Counted from the first letter of the stretch, positions 31,701-44,002 are shown. The stretch: DNA of 64,000 bases from Erodium maritimum (GCA_963921825.1 OY997591.1:49869825-49933824), one strand, 5' to 3'. A program made the numbers and translations. Notes: generated by a model not told the origin, from the letters alone.

Positions 31701-34700
31701 CTTCTGGAGGACTATTATCACCCTTGTTATCAAACAAGCCATCGAGGGAATCTGATGACTCGGCATGTGATTTCTGAAGATCCTATTCATTCCAAAGCAG
31801 GCCAACATAAGCTGGTAAATAACATATGCTGGATTGTTTTTACATGATATACACAGCAATTTACAACGAAGTTAACGAGAAAATAACCTACTATGCTTTC
31901 CAGTTGATAATGTATTTTTGGGACAATTGTCAAAAACTACCCTAAAGTTTCGTCCACAAACAAGTTGATGCACAAAGTTTTGTCCACGCTTTGTGGGTGC
32001 ACTGAAGTCCACGCTTTTGTGGGTGCATTGAAGTTTTGCCCACGCTTTTGTGGGTGCATTTAAGTTTTGTCCACGCTTTGTTGGTACATTGAAACTTGGG
32101 ATAATTGTCAAAACATGCACTAAAGTTTCGTCCACATATGAAATAGTGTACAACGTTTCGTCCACGTTGTATGGCTACCCTAAAGCTTCGTCCACAAAAT
32201 GAAATAGTGCACAATATTTCGTCCACGCTGTGTGGCTACCCTAAAGTTTCGTCCACAAATGAAATAATGCACAACGTTTCGTACACGTTGTGTAGCTACC
32301 CTAAAGTAATTTGCAGATTTAGGTTTCATAAGTAATTTTAAGTAATTTTACTAACAAATGTTCGTGGACGAAACTTTAGGGTAGTCACACAACGTGGACG
32401 AAACATTGTGCACTATTTCATTTGTGGACGAAACTTTAATACATGTTTTTACAATTATCCCTTTAGTATACCTTACACATGTCTATGGAAAATACCAGTT
32501 GGTGAACCAAACAAAATTTAGATTTTTTGTCTGATTTTTTTACTGTACTTTTTTTTTGCATGTGTCCTCCTTTTGCTTATTCTGTACCTTGCATTATTGT
32601 AGGTGGTGAGTCTTTGACTTTCATCTTAGCGTGCAGCTGTAAGCCATATTATCTTGTACTTAACAGTCTCAGAGAAATAAAATAAAAGGCAGAGACGTCA
32701 TAGAAGACTATTTATATAATCATAAAATAAAAATAAAATAATGCAACAAGTAAAAATAAAATAATCATAGAAATAAACAAAAGGCAGAGACGTCATAGAA
32801 GACTATTTATATGCTTACAGAATATGCAACAAGAGTTTCTACAAGCAAGTCGGCATTATCTTCACCTACAGCAAACGCAACATGAAAAAACAATGCTATC
32901 TCAGAGAAAACACCTTTGGTCAGTCATACTATCTAAAAAATATACATCGTTAAATTAATTGTCTGAGAGTATTTGTTATGGGCCGTACGGACCATAACAT
33001 GATGGGATAAGCCCACCCCAATGTATGGCCGGTTGTATTAATCGGCTAGGATTGGAGGGTTGTGTTTCCTTTTAATTAAATGTCCTAGTTATCAAGTATT
33101 TCCTTTTACGGTTATTTTCTAGGATTTCAATTGTATTAGGATTTGGGTAACTTTGGGTAGAATCAATTATCAATTAATGTTGCTTTAGGATTGGGAAACC
33201 TCTTTTGGTATATAAAAAACCATAAGAGTTATATGAATAAAGATATCGAGATTGAATAAACCATTTGATTCTCTAAAAGAGATTTACAGGTTCTCTCCCC
33301 TAACGAGCCTGTGTGTGTTCTAACGATTAGTAGGAAGAAGAAGAACAAGGATCCGCACACGCGAAACCTTGACCTGAGTTCTTACCCTGGTCCCATAACA
33401 CGATCGATCAGCCGGGCACCTAACAAAGTGGTATCAGAGCCACGTGTTATGGCAAGTGAAAGAACCTTGGAGCAGCGTTTTGATGCGTACGTGGCTGAGC
33501 GGCAGACGAAGGATGAACTGGTGAGCTAACAGCTCTGGGAGCTCACCTTGCTTGTTCGTTCGTTGTCCAATCCGTTAACGGTGGAGAATCAGGCCGATAG
33601 CACGGTGTCGGCCGTTGACTGGCAGTAACCTTTGGATCCGTCTGGTGCGGGATCAGCCGCTGAGGGAGGGAGGCAGACCAGAAACCGCGCCTGCGCCGGT
33701 GATGGCGGGGTCGGGTGGGGAGGTTTTTCCGTTTTGCGCGCCTTGAATTTCCTCGTTTCGATGGCCGCTCAGATCCTACTGCGTGGTTGAACCGTTGTGA
33801 ATGTTATTTCCTTCATCAACGCACGTCTCCTGAGGAGAGAGTTCTGCTGGCTTCTTTCCATCTCAAGGAGGACGCCCAGTTATGGTACATGAAGTTACAA
33901 CAGGATTATCCCGGCATGCATTGGTCGGACTTTAAGGTGTACTATAACACCCGATTTGGATCAATTCTGGCTAGTAATCGGCTTGGTGAGCTGTCTAAAT
34001 TGAGACAAGTCGGGTCGGTGGATGAATATGCGACAAGCTTTGAGCGCTTGGTTGCGTAGGTACCGGTTTTAAAACCCGATCAGGAGCTGGCTCTCTTTTT
34101 GAGTGGGTTGCGCGGTACTCTTGCTATTGATGTGGAGATTCAACAGCCTCGTGACTTAACCACGGCGATGGGGCTCGCGAAGCTGTATGAGAGGAAAGCT
34201 CGCGCCGGGGTCGGGAATGCACCTCCAGAATCTGTAGATCCAGGCGGACGACCTGCAAGGGAAATTGTTCCTCGACTGTTCGTCAAGCAGATTTCTCAGG
34301 CCGAGAAGCAGGAGAGGATCTCTAAGGGGCTTTGCTTCAACTGTAATGAAGCCTACAGCCGTGGTCACAAGTGTGCAAAACTTTTCTGGTTGGAGTTGAT
34401 CGATGACGGGGACAAGGCTGCAGACGTGACCAATATGGACAAGGCTCCACCTTATGCGCTTGAGGACAAGCGCCATGTGCGAGGGGGGAATGATGTTATG
34501 GGCCGTACGGACCATAACATGATGGGATAAGCCCACCCCAATGTATGGCCAGTTGTATTAATCGGCTAGGATTGCAAGGTTGTGTTTCTTTTTAATTAAA
34601 TGTCCTAGTTATCAAGTATTTCTTTTTACTGTTATTTTCTAGGATTTCAATTGTATTAGGATTTGGGTAACTTTGGGTAGAATCAATTATCAATTAATGT

Positions 34701-37700
34701 TGCTTTAGGATTGGGAAACCTCTTTTGGTATATATAAACCATAAGAGTTATATGAATAAAGATATCGAGAATTGAATAAACCATTTGATTCTCTAAAAGA
34801 GATTTACAGGTTCTCTCCCTTAACGAGCCTGTGTGTGTTCTAACGATTGGTAGGAAGAAGAACAAGGATTCGCACACGCGAAACTTTGACCTGAGTTCTT
34901 ACCTTGGTCCCATAACACAATCGATCAGCCGGGCACCTATTCTTCAGTGTAGATAAACCCAAGGGGAAAAAACAAGGTGGCATCAGGATAAAAGAAAAGT
35001 TCAGATTAATGAACTTACCCTTCTCTTCAATGGCTTTGTCAACAAGTGCCGGTAAGAATCCCATTCCAATGAGGGATGATCTCAATTTGCTTCCAGATGA
35101 ACTTGCAGCATTGTCCTGGAATCATATAGCAATACAGAAGAAAATAATGAACTCTCAGGAGCAAAACACATTATTGAAATGAATAAGTCCAACTCTTAAC
35201 GGCTTGCAGATATGTGGGAGCTGGAAAGCTACAAATATGAAAAGGTATTGATAAATGTTTGTGGAAGCATGCAACACTCATGCAAATATGCTTCTTTATT
35301 TACTAAAACAACTAATAATTGGGTACTGGTAGTAATTTGGATGAGCGTGATGGTAAAACTATATTTGTCTACAGTTTGCTGAAGTGCAAAAAATTTCAAA
35401 CATCTTTACCATCAAAAGATATATTCCAAATCCTCAGAAACAAACCCAACATAAGCATCAATCATGTATGAGCAATTCCAGACATACCCCAACACCCCTT
35501 GACCACATGCTTTCAGATGGCAAAACAAAATCCAAGATTTCGGGCTCAGCCTTAGGTGCTATTGCTCTCTCAACTTCATGGTCTAGCAAACTTTTGCCGC
35601 TGGGTATCTCACCCTAAAACATAAATGAAAGGTTAAGAGGATACACTAACAAAAATCACTCACTCGTCGTATACTACCAAAACAATAATAGCTATTAATC
35701 AGGAATACCATATCGAAACTGGTGAAACCCAGAAAATTCAATTTAGAGAGAACCACACACTGCATAGACTGGGCATTCTTTAAACCAAGGTTCTATAACT
35801 CGGTAATGGTCAAAACTTGGCGAGGTGCTGAGTAAGGGTTTTTTAACTTATCGGGGAGATATGGGCAAAACACATTTTGTATTAAATAATAAATAAAAAT
35901 ATATAATGCATATACTTAAGACAAAAATAGCAATAGTTTAGTAGAATAAGATAGTTCCAAACACACTTTAATTCATGTTTGGTGAAATTTAATTGCATTT
36001 GAAAATTGAATGACATGCTATTGATAATCTCTTTTTGTGTTCGTGCTATGCACAGATCCTTGAGTACAAATTTTCATATACAGTTTACAATTGTATACGA
36101 AAACTAGTAGACTGAGTTTTGATCAATTTTCACTTATCGGTGGAAAACGGTAGAAACTCGGTGGTTAAGTTTCACCTAGATATCGGGTTAACATTTGCAA
36201 TTAAAAGATCATCCGCTAAGTTTGATGAATGCAATAACATTCAAGAACTCCAGAGGCAGATCCAACAGTATATACTAAAAAGGGAAAATGACACGTCACC
36301 ACTGTTAGTTCAAAGTTGTATCGTGTCACACCTGGAAACGTTAAACTTGGATCATCATCCATAACAATGTTAAAATTTGTGTGAAATGTAAAAATACTCA
36401 TGTTTAAAAAAATTAAATTGAAAAAATATCAGAGGAAAACTGAAAAATGAAATAAATATTTAAGGGCCATGCATCACTTTTAAGATTTTCAGTATTTTTG
36501 GAAAAAGATAAGATTTTCCTGTCATTTTTAACGCACGTTAGGGTAAATTGATACGAAATGAAAGTTTACTGCAGTGACATGATACAAAAGTAGAAGATAC
36601 AAACTAACAGTGGTGACATGATACAAGTGCCAAAATAACCATGGTGACATGATACATGTTGCAAAATAACAGTGGTGACATGTAATTTTCCCTATATTGA
36701 ATGATGTAATAGTTGATTGGTTAACTGCTAAAAACTACAAACAGTTTTACCCACTTGTTAAAAACTACTGAGTTTAAAAGTGGACAAAAACATATAGGGA
36801 TAATTGTCAAAACATGCACTAATGTTTCGTCCACAAACGAAATAGTGCACAATGTTTTGTCCACGTCGTCTGGCTACCCTTATGAATCGTCCACGCACTT
36901 CTGTTAGAAAAGTGTAACAGCAGAACCTGAATTGACAATTTTGCCCTTTTGGTTTGAAATTCAAAAATAAGAATGAGTTAAAAGACTTATATACCCTCAA
37001 TTTTGCCCTTTTGGTTTGAAATTCAAGAATTCATATTTTAATATAAAAAATAAATAAAAATCAGAGTTTTTAAAAAAAATACAAAAAAAATCAGTTTTTT
37101 TAAATTTAATTAATATTTTTATTATTTTTTTTTCTTTTTTCTACCCCAATATAATTAAATAAAAAAACTGATTTTTATGTATTTTTTAAATTAAAATCTG
37201 ATTTTTTTAAAATAAAAATAATTTTTATAAAAAAAACTGATTTCTATGTATTTTTTTAAATTAAAATCTGAATAATGAAAATAAAAGTAATTTTTATAAA
37301 TAAAAACTGAATTTATAAAAAAAATATTTTATTTGTCTATTTATTTATTTTTTATTAGAAAGGGTAGAATGGTAATCTCTCATGCAAAAGTCAAAAGGAA
37401 AAGTCAAAAGATTCATGATAAGGGTAAAATGGTCATTTCAATTATACTTTTACTGCACACGTATAACAGAAATGGAATATTCCATTAATTTTTCTAACAG
37501 AAGTGCGTGGACGATTCATAAGGGTAGCCAGACGACGTGGACAAAACATTGTGCACTATTTCATTTGTGGACGAAACATTAGTGCATGTTTTGACAATTA
37601 TCCCAAACATATAATAAGTATTTTCCACAGTCGTCTGTTAAAATAACAAACACAATATTTTGTTCTGTTAAGTACTGGGCCCATATGTTTTGCCCACAAT

Positions 37701-40326
37701 ACCATTCAAGACCATATGTTTTGACCACAACACTTTTCAATGCTATGTGTTTTAAATACAATATTTTTCAATACTATATGTATTGTCCACATATATTGTA
37801 GGGTTAGCAGAACTTGTTCATTATTTTAACAGAATACTATTACCAATACTTATTGTATATTTTTGTCCACTTTTAAACTCAACGTACTTTTTAGCAAGTG
37901 GATGAAACCTTTTTTTAGTTTTTAGCAATTAACCCTAGTTAATTTCTTAATCATGAACCCCAAATCTTTCAATGATCCATACATATATGCACTTCAGTCA
38001 AGAATCTCTCGATGAAAGTAAGTGGTCACAGTCACGATTATGGGAAGCCAACAGTCACTTAACTCGTACTATACACGTTTAACGAATAAATACCCCTAAG
38101 TTATTTCATAACGAATACATACCCCAAACTAATAGTTTGTAACAACATCCCCCCTCCATCTATTTTTAAGGTTAGATTTAAGTTTGGAGAGAGATTTAGA
38201 TGTAAGGTTGGATTTAGGGTTGGAGTTGGTTTTAAGGTTTCTAACACAACGGGTAGTTTTGAAATTTTTGAAAAAATGAACAGTAAATGGACGAAAAAAT
38301 GGATGGAATAGGAGATGTTGTTACAACTGCTAGTTCGGGGTATGTAAACGTGTATAGTTCGGGATAGGTATCCGTTAAACGTGTATACTTCGGGGTAGGT
38401 GAATGTAATTAACCCTTAAAAAAACCTATAACTAAGAGAGAAGATTAAGCATCTAAGAGAACTTGCAACGCAAAGAAAACTGTTGATGAATTGCGCGGAC
38501 GAATCGTCAGAAAATGGAATTCGTTGAGGCGAATTGGCTTGTGCGAAGGTTTTATTGTTGCGGGCAATTCGCCGAAGCTCAGTCGAATCGCCAAAAACTG
38601 GCCCTCCTCAAGGACAATAACGAATCACCACGTGTCCTACTTTCTTGAAAAAAATCCAAAATTATTCATGCCTAACCCTAATGTTCACCGTAAAACCCCT
38701 ATCTCCCAACCTTTTCATTCACCTACCATAACCTTGTCTCTATAATCCTCCCTATTATTTTTCCTTGTTTTTCAAACTCTTTCCATGGATAATAACAACG
38801 ATCCATTTTTTGCTCATTTTCTAGATCAACTAGCCCCTCACCGATGATCTTGAATATGATTTTTTTGTTGCCGAAACAGAAGAAGATTCCAATTCGAGTG
38901 GGAAAGAGGCTTTTACTGACCATCTTCAGATACAATTGCTTCATCGATGGTCGCCAACACCTCGATCGTCACAAACTTCCCGATTGGGAATACACTTTCG
39001 AGTACTATTCTTTCCATCCTAATCTTCACAACTCTCACTACCATCTGACTTCACGAAACCAAAAAATCGAGAATTAAATGGAACGTATCTAAAGAACGTC
39101 TCTGCATGGATCAAAAACTTCGTCGATTCAGACCGTGAGAAGGGAGATTCTTCTTGGGACATCATGGGCAAAAAGGCTATACTTTTAGGAATCGGTAACG
39201 AACCGATTCGAAGTGGGAAATTGGAAGGACCATTGTTGGCTCTTCAATAAGGAGGTTTCAAATTATCATGGTTGTTGGTTGAAGTGTGAGCACACCAATC
39301 AAAGCGGAAGGTCCGACGACTAACTTATGCCTCAAACAGAGAGATGTACAAACAAGAGTGGGACCATGAGTTTGCTTGGAAACATTGATGAAGGCTCACA
39401 AGGAACATCTGAAATGGAATAATCGGTACCATGATGCAATCGATGAGCAAAACGACCAAAGCAAGAGAACAAAATTGAACGAGGACGGTATCTACACATC
39501 ATCAATCAATCGGGGTAAGGCTACCGAGGAAGGTCAAGGCGAGGAGCAGAAGAAAAGGCAAGGCACAAGAGTTGAGAAAAGGAGTCAACAAACTTGTGAC
39601 AAGTTAAACTGCTGGTGTAAAATTCCTGACACAAGCCGCTAAACATCAGCGAAGGCACTAAAAAGAGTACAGAGAATTTAGTATAAGTGTGTTTGAAAAT
39701 GGAAACCCTCGAGACACCTCCAACATGGATCCCACATGCTTGAATCTTGATCCTCATAAAATGTTTTTGCTGAGCTTTACTCTAGAAGATTGGAATGTAA
39801 ATATGTCTTGCATTTCACTCTATTGTTCTTGTTTTATCCTACTATGTTTCAATGATGAATTTGGTTTCGATTTTAAAGTTAAGGTATTGTGGTTTCAGTT
39901 TTATTCCTCTTAATTTTGCAATTTCTGGAATTAGCCTGGGACGGTTCCAGTGAGCCTTCTAATTCAGTTCCTCTCTACTGAGAAACCCAAATTAGCCTTG
40001 GCAATTAACCCAACAGTGGCTAATCGCATAGGAGATACTCATGCAAAGAAGATCATCACTAAAGAAATGAAACAGCAAGATCAGAAATTTCACACACATA
40101 AAAATGTCACAGACAATGAGCACAGATCATACGTTAGGATCAGCAATAACGTAAAATACAATGCCCATTTGGTGGTTTAGAGAATGAGCGGCTGAACCAA
40201 ATTCAACAAATAAAATGAGGTGAAAGCTGTTTTCTCAGTAGCCAAACAAAAAAGAGGGCAATCGGAGGACATAAAGGGGGGAAATCGTAGAAGTAGAAAA
40301 ATCGCAAGAACAAATTATACCTCCAT
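25735..40326 (-). CDS. DRM3: DRM3-like DNA methyltransferase homologue, 10 exons
   Basis: Coding exons, 5' to 3': 40,326-40,321; 35,613-35,488; 35,115-35,019; 32,865-32,819; 31,782-31,678; 31,112-31,013; 30,400-30,300; 28,005-27,906; 27,506-27,427; 27,051-25,735. All introns are GT-AG, the phases join and the sum is 2,079 nt (692 aa). Three UBA domains are visible: IGMGFLPALVDKAIEEKG, LMMNFSVNDVDFAIDKLG and LQMGFTENQVSAAIEKFG. The methyltransferase part is in the rearranged DRM order: motif VI first (YGNV, residues 377-379), motif I last (FSGIGGAEVAL, from 572), PC at 649-650. DRMs act in RNA-directed DNA methylation in the nucleus. The usual catalytic ENV is GNV here, as in DRM3, which is described as catalytically inactive and a helper of DRM2. 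The start ATG is the final six bases of exon 1. A DRM1/2 identity is unlikely because of the GNV. Confidence 0.88.
28236..29845. mobile_element. MULE-like TIR element in DRM3 intron 7
   Basis: The terminal inverted repeats of about 115 bp start gggaaaactacaattacata and pair with the right end at high identity. The 9-bp duplication taaaaaata flanks both ends (28,227-28,235 and 29,846-29,854). A 9-bp TSD with long TIRs is the Mutator-like hallmark. The centre (29,220-29,560) is much more GC-rich than the rest and has open frames on both strands, none recognisable. It may be a captured gene fragment (Pack-MULE) or just subterminal DNA. There is no transposase, so it is non-autonomous. Confidence 0.85.
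31920..32461. mobile_element. Foldback repeat with GTTTCGTCCAC motifs, intron 4
   Basis: The inner part (32,098-32,461) has ~100-bp inverted repeats starting gggataattgt and is clearly related to the MULE-type MITE at 36,797-37,604. The left part (31,920-32,097) is an additional partial, internally repeated copy with gttttgtccacgc and gtgggtgcat units. No target-site duplication was found, so it has probably been rearranged. Frames here are repeat by-products. It lies between the exons at 31,678-31,782 and 32,819-32,865. Confidence 0.75.
32974..34938 (+). mobile_element. TR-GAG (gag-only LTR) retrotransposon, intron 3
   Basis: LTRs of about 450 bp (32,974-33,425 and 34,494-34,938) start tgttatgggccgtacgg and are nearly identical. 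The 5' LTR is followed at 33,429-33,440 by the primer-binding site tggtatcagagc. The internal region is only about 1.07 kb and contains a gag-like frame with a zinc knuckle but no pol. This matches the class of non-autonomous TR-GAG elements. The 3' LTR lacks the last few bases. A possible short duplication (tatt) flanks it, which is weak. It would need enzymes from a full gypsy element. Confidence 0.85.
33449..34527 (+). pseudogene. Gag ORF of the TR-GAG element, three stops
   Basis: The frame opens with MASERTLEQRFDAYVAER at 33,449 and stops at 33,529. It resumes at about 33,715 with the gag core (EFPRFDGRSDPTAWLNRCE ... WYMKLQQDYPG), stops at 34,057-34,059, then continues from 34,099 to the nucleocapsid part CFNCNEAYSRGHKC, a gypsy-type zinc knuckle. 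It ends inside the 3' LTR. The stops mean this copy no longer makes full Gag, though a relative might supply it in trans. Confidence 0.8.
35620..36270. other. DRM3 intron 1, left part
   Basis: AT-rich intron DNA without recognisable features. The open frame at 36,119-36,364 has no supporting signal. Confidence 0.5.
36281..36693. mobile_element. MITE-like inverted repeat in DRM3 intron 1
   Basis: The left end agggaaaatgacacgtcacc pairs imperfectly with the right end ggtgacatgtaattttccct. The interior has repeated blocks of aacagtggtgacatgata. No target-site duplication was seen, so the superfamily is open. Confidence 0.55.
36797..37604. mobile_element. Mutator-type MITE with 9-bp TSD, DRM3 intron 1
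   Basis: An 808-bp element with ~115-bp, almost perfect inverted repeats (gggataattgtcaaaacatg at the left, the same inverted at the right). It is flanked by the exact 9-bp duplication aaacatata (36,788-36,796 and 37,605-37,613). The centre is AT-rich and noncoding. Long TIRs plus a 9-bp TSD indicate a non-autonomous MULE. It is related to the foldback at 31,920-32,461. Confidence 0.92.
38060..38415. mobile_element. Short TIR element related to the 28.2-kb MULE
   Basis: The ends pair imperfectly (actatacacgtttaacgaat against its inverted copy near 38,380). The inner stretch atgaacagtaaatgga is shared with the 28,236-29,845 element, so they may be one family. Boundaries are approximate. Confidence 0.5.
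38784..39880 (+). pseudogene. PIF/Harbinger ORF1 (Myb/SANT-like) relic in intron 1
   Basis: Frame-broken remains of the second protein of plant PIF/Harbinger elements, a trihelix/Myb-like DNA-binding partner of the transposase. Recognisable pieces are MDNNNDPFF at 38,784, AWIKNFVDSDREKGDSSWDI near 39,110, EMYKQEWDHEFAWKH then LKWN around 39,340-39,430, a Lys/Glu-rich helix to 39,642, and DTSNMDPTCLNLDPHKM near 39,715, a conserved ending of this family. Frame changes and stops separate them. No transposase is adjacent. The one at 56 kb is a different, distant insertion. Confidence 0.65.
39881..40320 (-). other. First part of DRM3 intron 1
   Basis: Starts with the donor GTATAA at 40,320 on the minus strand. 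There are no other features; short open frames are not supported. Confidence 0.6.
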
Positions 40327-40480
40327 TTAGATGAAGACGAGTCGAATTGGAGCAACTGCAGGCGCTTGGGTGGGATGATCGGCGAATTTGACCGGGGAAC
40401 GTCGACGGACGACCGTGAGAGGAGAGGAGATGGAAAAAATGGAGGAGGTGAATAAGTGTTACCGGAGAGATATACTCATG
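40321..40480 (-). other. DRM3 exon 1: 5' UTR plus start codon
   Basis: On the minus strand a CT-rich leader ends in AAATGGAG, followed by a GTATAA donor. ATG plus one codon lies in this exon, and the frame continues exactly in the next exon (GGT GAG ATA). The upstream boundary is a guess. Confidence 0.6.
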
Positions 40481-40587
40481 TTGCCACTGCCCTAGTCTAC
40501 GTCTGCAATTTTGGTGGTCCCCACCACCAGTCCTCAGTCAGTCAATGACGAAGACATCGATAAGCGCAGCTTTTTCGAACACATTGT

Positions 40588-40593
40588 CACGTG
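40588..40593. promoter_or_regulatory. G-box (CACGTG) upstream of DRM3
   Basis: The core cacgtg, in the context gtcacgtgggc, sits about 260 bp upstream of the DRM3 ATG. bHLH or bZIP factors bind such sites. Regulatory use here is only an inference. Confidence 0.35.
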
Positions 40594-40979
40594 GGCTTAT
40601 TTGGGGTTTTACATTCGGTCGAATTAGAGTCTAATTGACTTAATTTTTTCTAATTAAAAGTTTTAAATGGTTTGATTGGTACAGTAAAAAAAAACAGTTA
40701 ATTTTACGGTGGATATGAAGGTTTTTTTGGCGAATGAAACAGTTCCATTTAATAAGTGAAATTACATAGAAGTGTATCAAAGAATAGACTCTTCGATCAT
40801 TGAGCTAGTGTCAGGCAGAATGAACATGTTCTCTGATCCTTTTAGTATCATAACCGTCACCGATGATGTTTTGACGTCACACGGGCAATGAAAAAAGATA
40901 AGCGGAGAGACAAGAAGACCGGAGATCTCTATGGACCTCAACAGTAAGAGTAAAGGGGGGAGGCAACGCATCGTACATG

Positions 40980-42832
40980 GACCCCTCCCAGGTCCAATCC
41001 CAGATGCATGCGTCAGTACTCATTCCGTTTGGCGGGGCCGCTTTCCCGCCCTAGCTTGATCATCCCGGGGATCCCCGACCGCCGACCTTTTATGCGCACC
41101 CTGACCAATCCCCATGCCAGCCGCTCTTGTTGACATTGCCCTCACTGCTCCCTCGTCCACACGAGCTCCTACAGCCTCAGTGGGTCGCGACATGACCTCC
41201 ATGCAAGGGACCGGAGGATAAGGTGGAGCCCTATTAGTCAAGCCTTCAAGCTCCGAGCAGGAAGCAGGGGACTGAGGTGGAGCCCTACAAGACGACCCCT
41301 TAAACTTTAGTCGGGGGGGTCCGGGGGGCTTTGGACAGCCGTGGAAACCCTGTCGGGTCAAAACCCGAGGGTGGCGCATGCCGACTGACCGGTTCTCCCC
41401 ATTCAGTGGCATACCGACTGACCTGCTTCTCCTTATCGTATTCCAACATGAAAGATCCAAGTCGAGGTGGACCCTGAACCGCCCACGTACAGTCCTTCAG
41501 AATGTGACCTATCCGGCCACAATTATAGCAGAAATTCGGAAGATTCGATTACGTGAGTTGCACACTGAAGGGGTCTGGAAACTCCAAAAACCAGAGCACC
41601 AACCCTTTCCTTAGGGGTCGTTCCAACAGATGCTAGAATCGAACATAGACAGCCCCTCCCCAGCATATACCCCACTGATCACATGGGACCTTTACGCACA
41701 TTCCCAGGGCATCCCCGATGGAGATACTCGTCTCCTTTGTCTGAACTAGGGGCGGTAGTCCCCTAGCATGGACACACAACTGCACTCGATCCAAGGCAGG
41801 CAACTCCCGAGCACAAGGATCCAAATCCCCCAGTAGTAGGACCCGACCATTGAAGCAACAAGGCTTATTATTACGGACCCACGCCCTAGACTCCGACGAT
41901 CGAAAACAGAAGTCAAACAGTCCTGGCCCTATTTCCTTGAGCAGCATCCCTTCCGCGACCCTACCTCATGCATTGTTAATGACCTGGAGGAACATGTCCT
42001 TCCGAGAAGGTTTGGGTGACCACAAGCAACCTAGCAGTCCCCACTGTTGGCGAGCTAGTGCCGTTGTCGTGGTTGCCCGGGACGCCGGAACCATCACCTC
42101 AATCTCCCCATCCTCGTCCAAAGAACAGGACGAAAAGCCCGTCCTACAGACCTTCCAGTGACGCATGGAGCTCAGCCTCCTTAGGGTTCCCAACCGAGGG
42201 GAACTCCTCTGTACGAAGGTGTTTCGCTAAGTCCCGGGTCATCCCTGGCAGAGTAGTCAAGGCCGCCGGTATGATCAAGCGGTTGATCGGGTTGGGAAGG
42301 CACCGCCCTAGTCCCAAAGCCAGAGTCGTCGTTCTAAGGAGCTCCTCCATCGGGGTTTTTCCTTTCGCTGGGTGTCTCTGAAGGACGGGAAGGTCCTTTG
42401 GCTGAATCCCCACATCATCAGAGGTAGGAATCACCACATGTGCCCATGTAATTTTTGGAGTCGATGGCCTAACCAGATCAGGGTTCGGGGGGGGGGGGGG
42501 GGGAGGGGGCGAAACCCTAGGTAAGATCAGGGTAACCCCAAGAATGGGCGGAACCCTAGGGTCCCCAATACCAACATCGATATGTATCCCAGCCCTAGCC
42601 TGCCTGATTCCACTCCATTGGCAAACGGAACCCTAGGGTTACCGTCCCCACGGGTCGGAACCAGAGCACGGTCGTGGTTGATAGGGGAGGCAGCAAAGAG
42701 GGGTCGGGATGCAGAGGGGGTAGGGTTTGGGGTGGTAAGGCCAAAAGGCCATTACTTGGAGAAGAAGGAACCCTAGGTTGGCGCAACGGTCGACCCCTCT
42801 TCGGTTTAGTAGCCAATACCAGGGATGCCACT
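40980..42832 (-). pseudogene. LINE ORF1 (DUF4283/zinc knuckle), split by copia
   Basis: A minus-strand ORF1 relic in at least three frames. An N-terminal part (42,437 down to 42,144) leads to a DUF4283-like segment (41,966-42,193). Then comes ALDRVQLCVHARGLPP (41,633-41,947), matching the family's second conserved block. An intact CX2CX4HX4C knuckle, CYNCGRIGHILKDC, follows at 41,489-41,530. A Pro/Arg-rich tail ends near 41,020. A G-run lies at 42,487-42,503. Its 5' leader probably resumes at 51,361, past the copia element inserted at about 42,833. Confidence 0.65.
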
Positions 42833-44002
42833 ATTAGTAATATATATATCATTAGCAATAAAATTAAAGCGGCTTTATATTATTTATGTGTTAGAGTAAT
42901 ATATCGATGTGTGTTCTAATCTATGCCCACCATGCGAATAGAACCATAGATCGAGATAGATCACACTCGATGGGTCCCTAGTTAACAAAGCTTCACTAGA
43001 AGCAACTAGTATGAAAGATGGCTCTTTATGGCTTACGTTCTGTTAGTCATTGGAATGGGATTCCGGAGTCTGTTCATAGATATCATGTGGGACATGACAT
43101 TGGATGACCCGACATGAATATGTTCCATAGATCAAGTCATAAACATATTCATTGATGTAGCTTGTCATGTATCCTTAGACCAAGGAGTCTTTGTGATCGC
43201 TATGCAGTAAACAACTGAGTTTGACCTGAGCCTAACGTTGTCCCTAACAGTTCTTCCATAACGGCCAGGATTGACAAGGGGACGGACTTCATGAGTGACA
43301 CGAAAGACGGCTAAGGGATTTATCCCTCATACTATGGTATGAAAAAGATATCTGATCTCGGCCGCTTGTTCGACAGTGACTGAAAGAATAGCATGGCCAT
43401 GCACATGATACTGGGCATCATAATATGGATGACGGTTCTATGCCTTATCTCAATCAGGATATCGAAGATAAAAGGATGATGACAAGGTCGATTCTTTATG
43501 CAGTGTCAGGCAATACTAAAGTCACGTTAGTTGTCACTAAAATAGGATCAAGTAAAATGGGATTTTTACGTTGATCTATTAACATGCATAAACCTAAGGG
43601 TCACACCGGAGGGTGAAACTCATTGACACATTTATGGAGAATGGCCAAAAGGGAGTTGTCTCGGGACATGACCAAAACTGGGTTTGGGGTCATGTGCCCG
43701 TAAGTGAATAAGACTTTATAGATCAAGACAAGGCTTGGAGTCTTGGGATTGATCGCATCGGATAATGTTGGACATTTCTGGTATGGAAGGCTTGAAGGCG
43801 ATGAGCGAATCACGGGACCTCGTTGGAAATGGCCACGGGCCATGTTCCAAGAGACCCATGAAACCAAGGCCCATGGAGCTAATTAATTAAGTCTTGATTA
43901 ATTAGTACTAAGTATGGAAGACATGGATTAAAGTGTTTGTGATTCATCACCTAACCACATCATGTCCACATATACTTAGAACCATACTTCTCTACACCTT
44001 AC

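Noticed and set aside
32974-34938. Exact target-site duplication for the TR-GAG element
   Set aside because: Only tatt is shared and the 3' LTR lacks a few terminal bases. I do not claim a 5-bp TSD.
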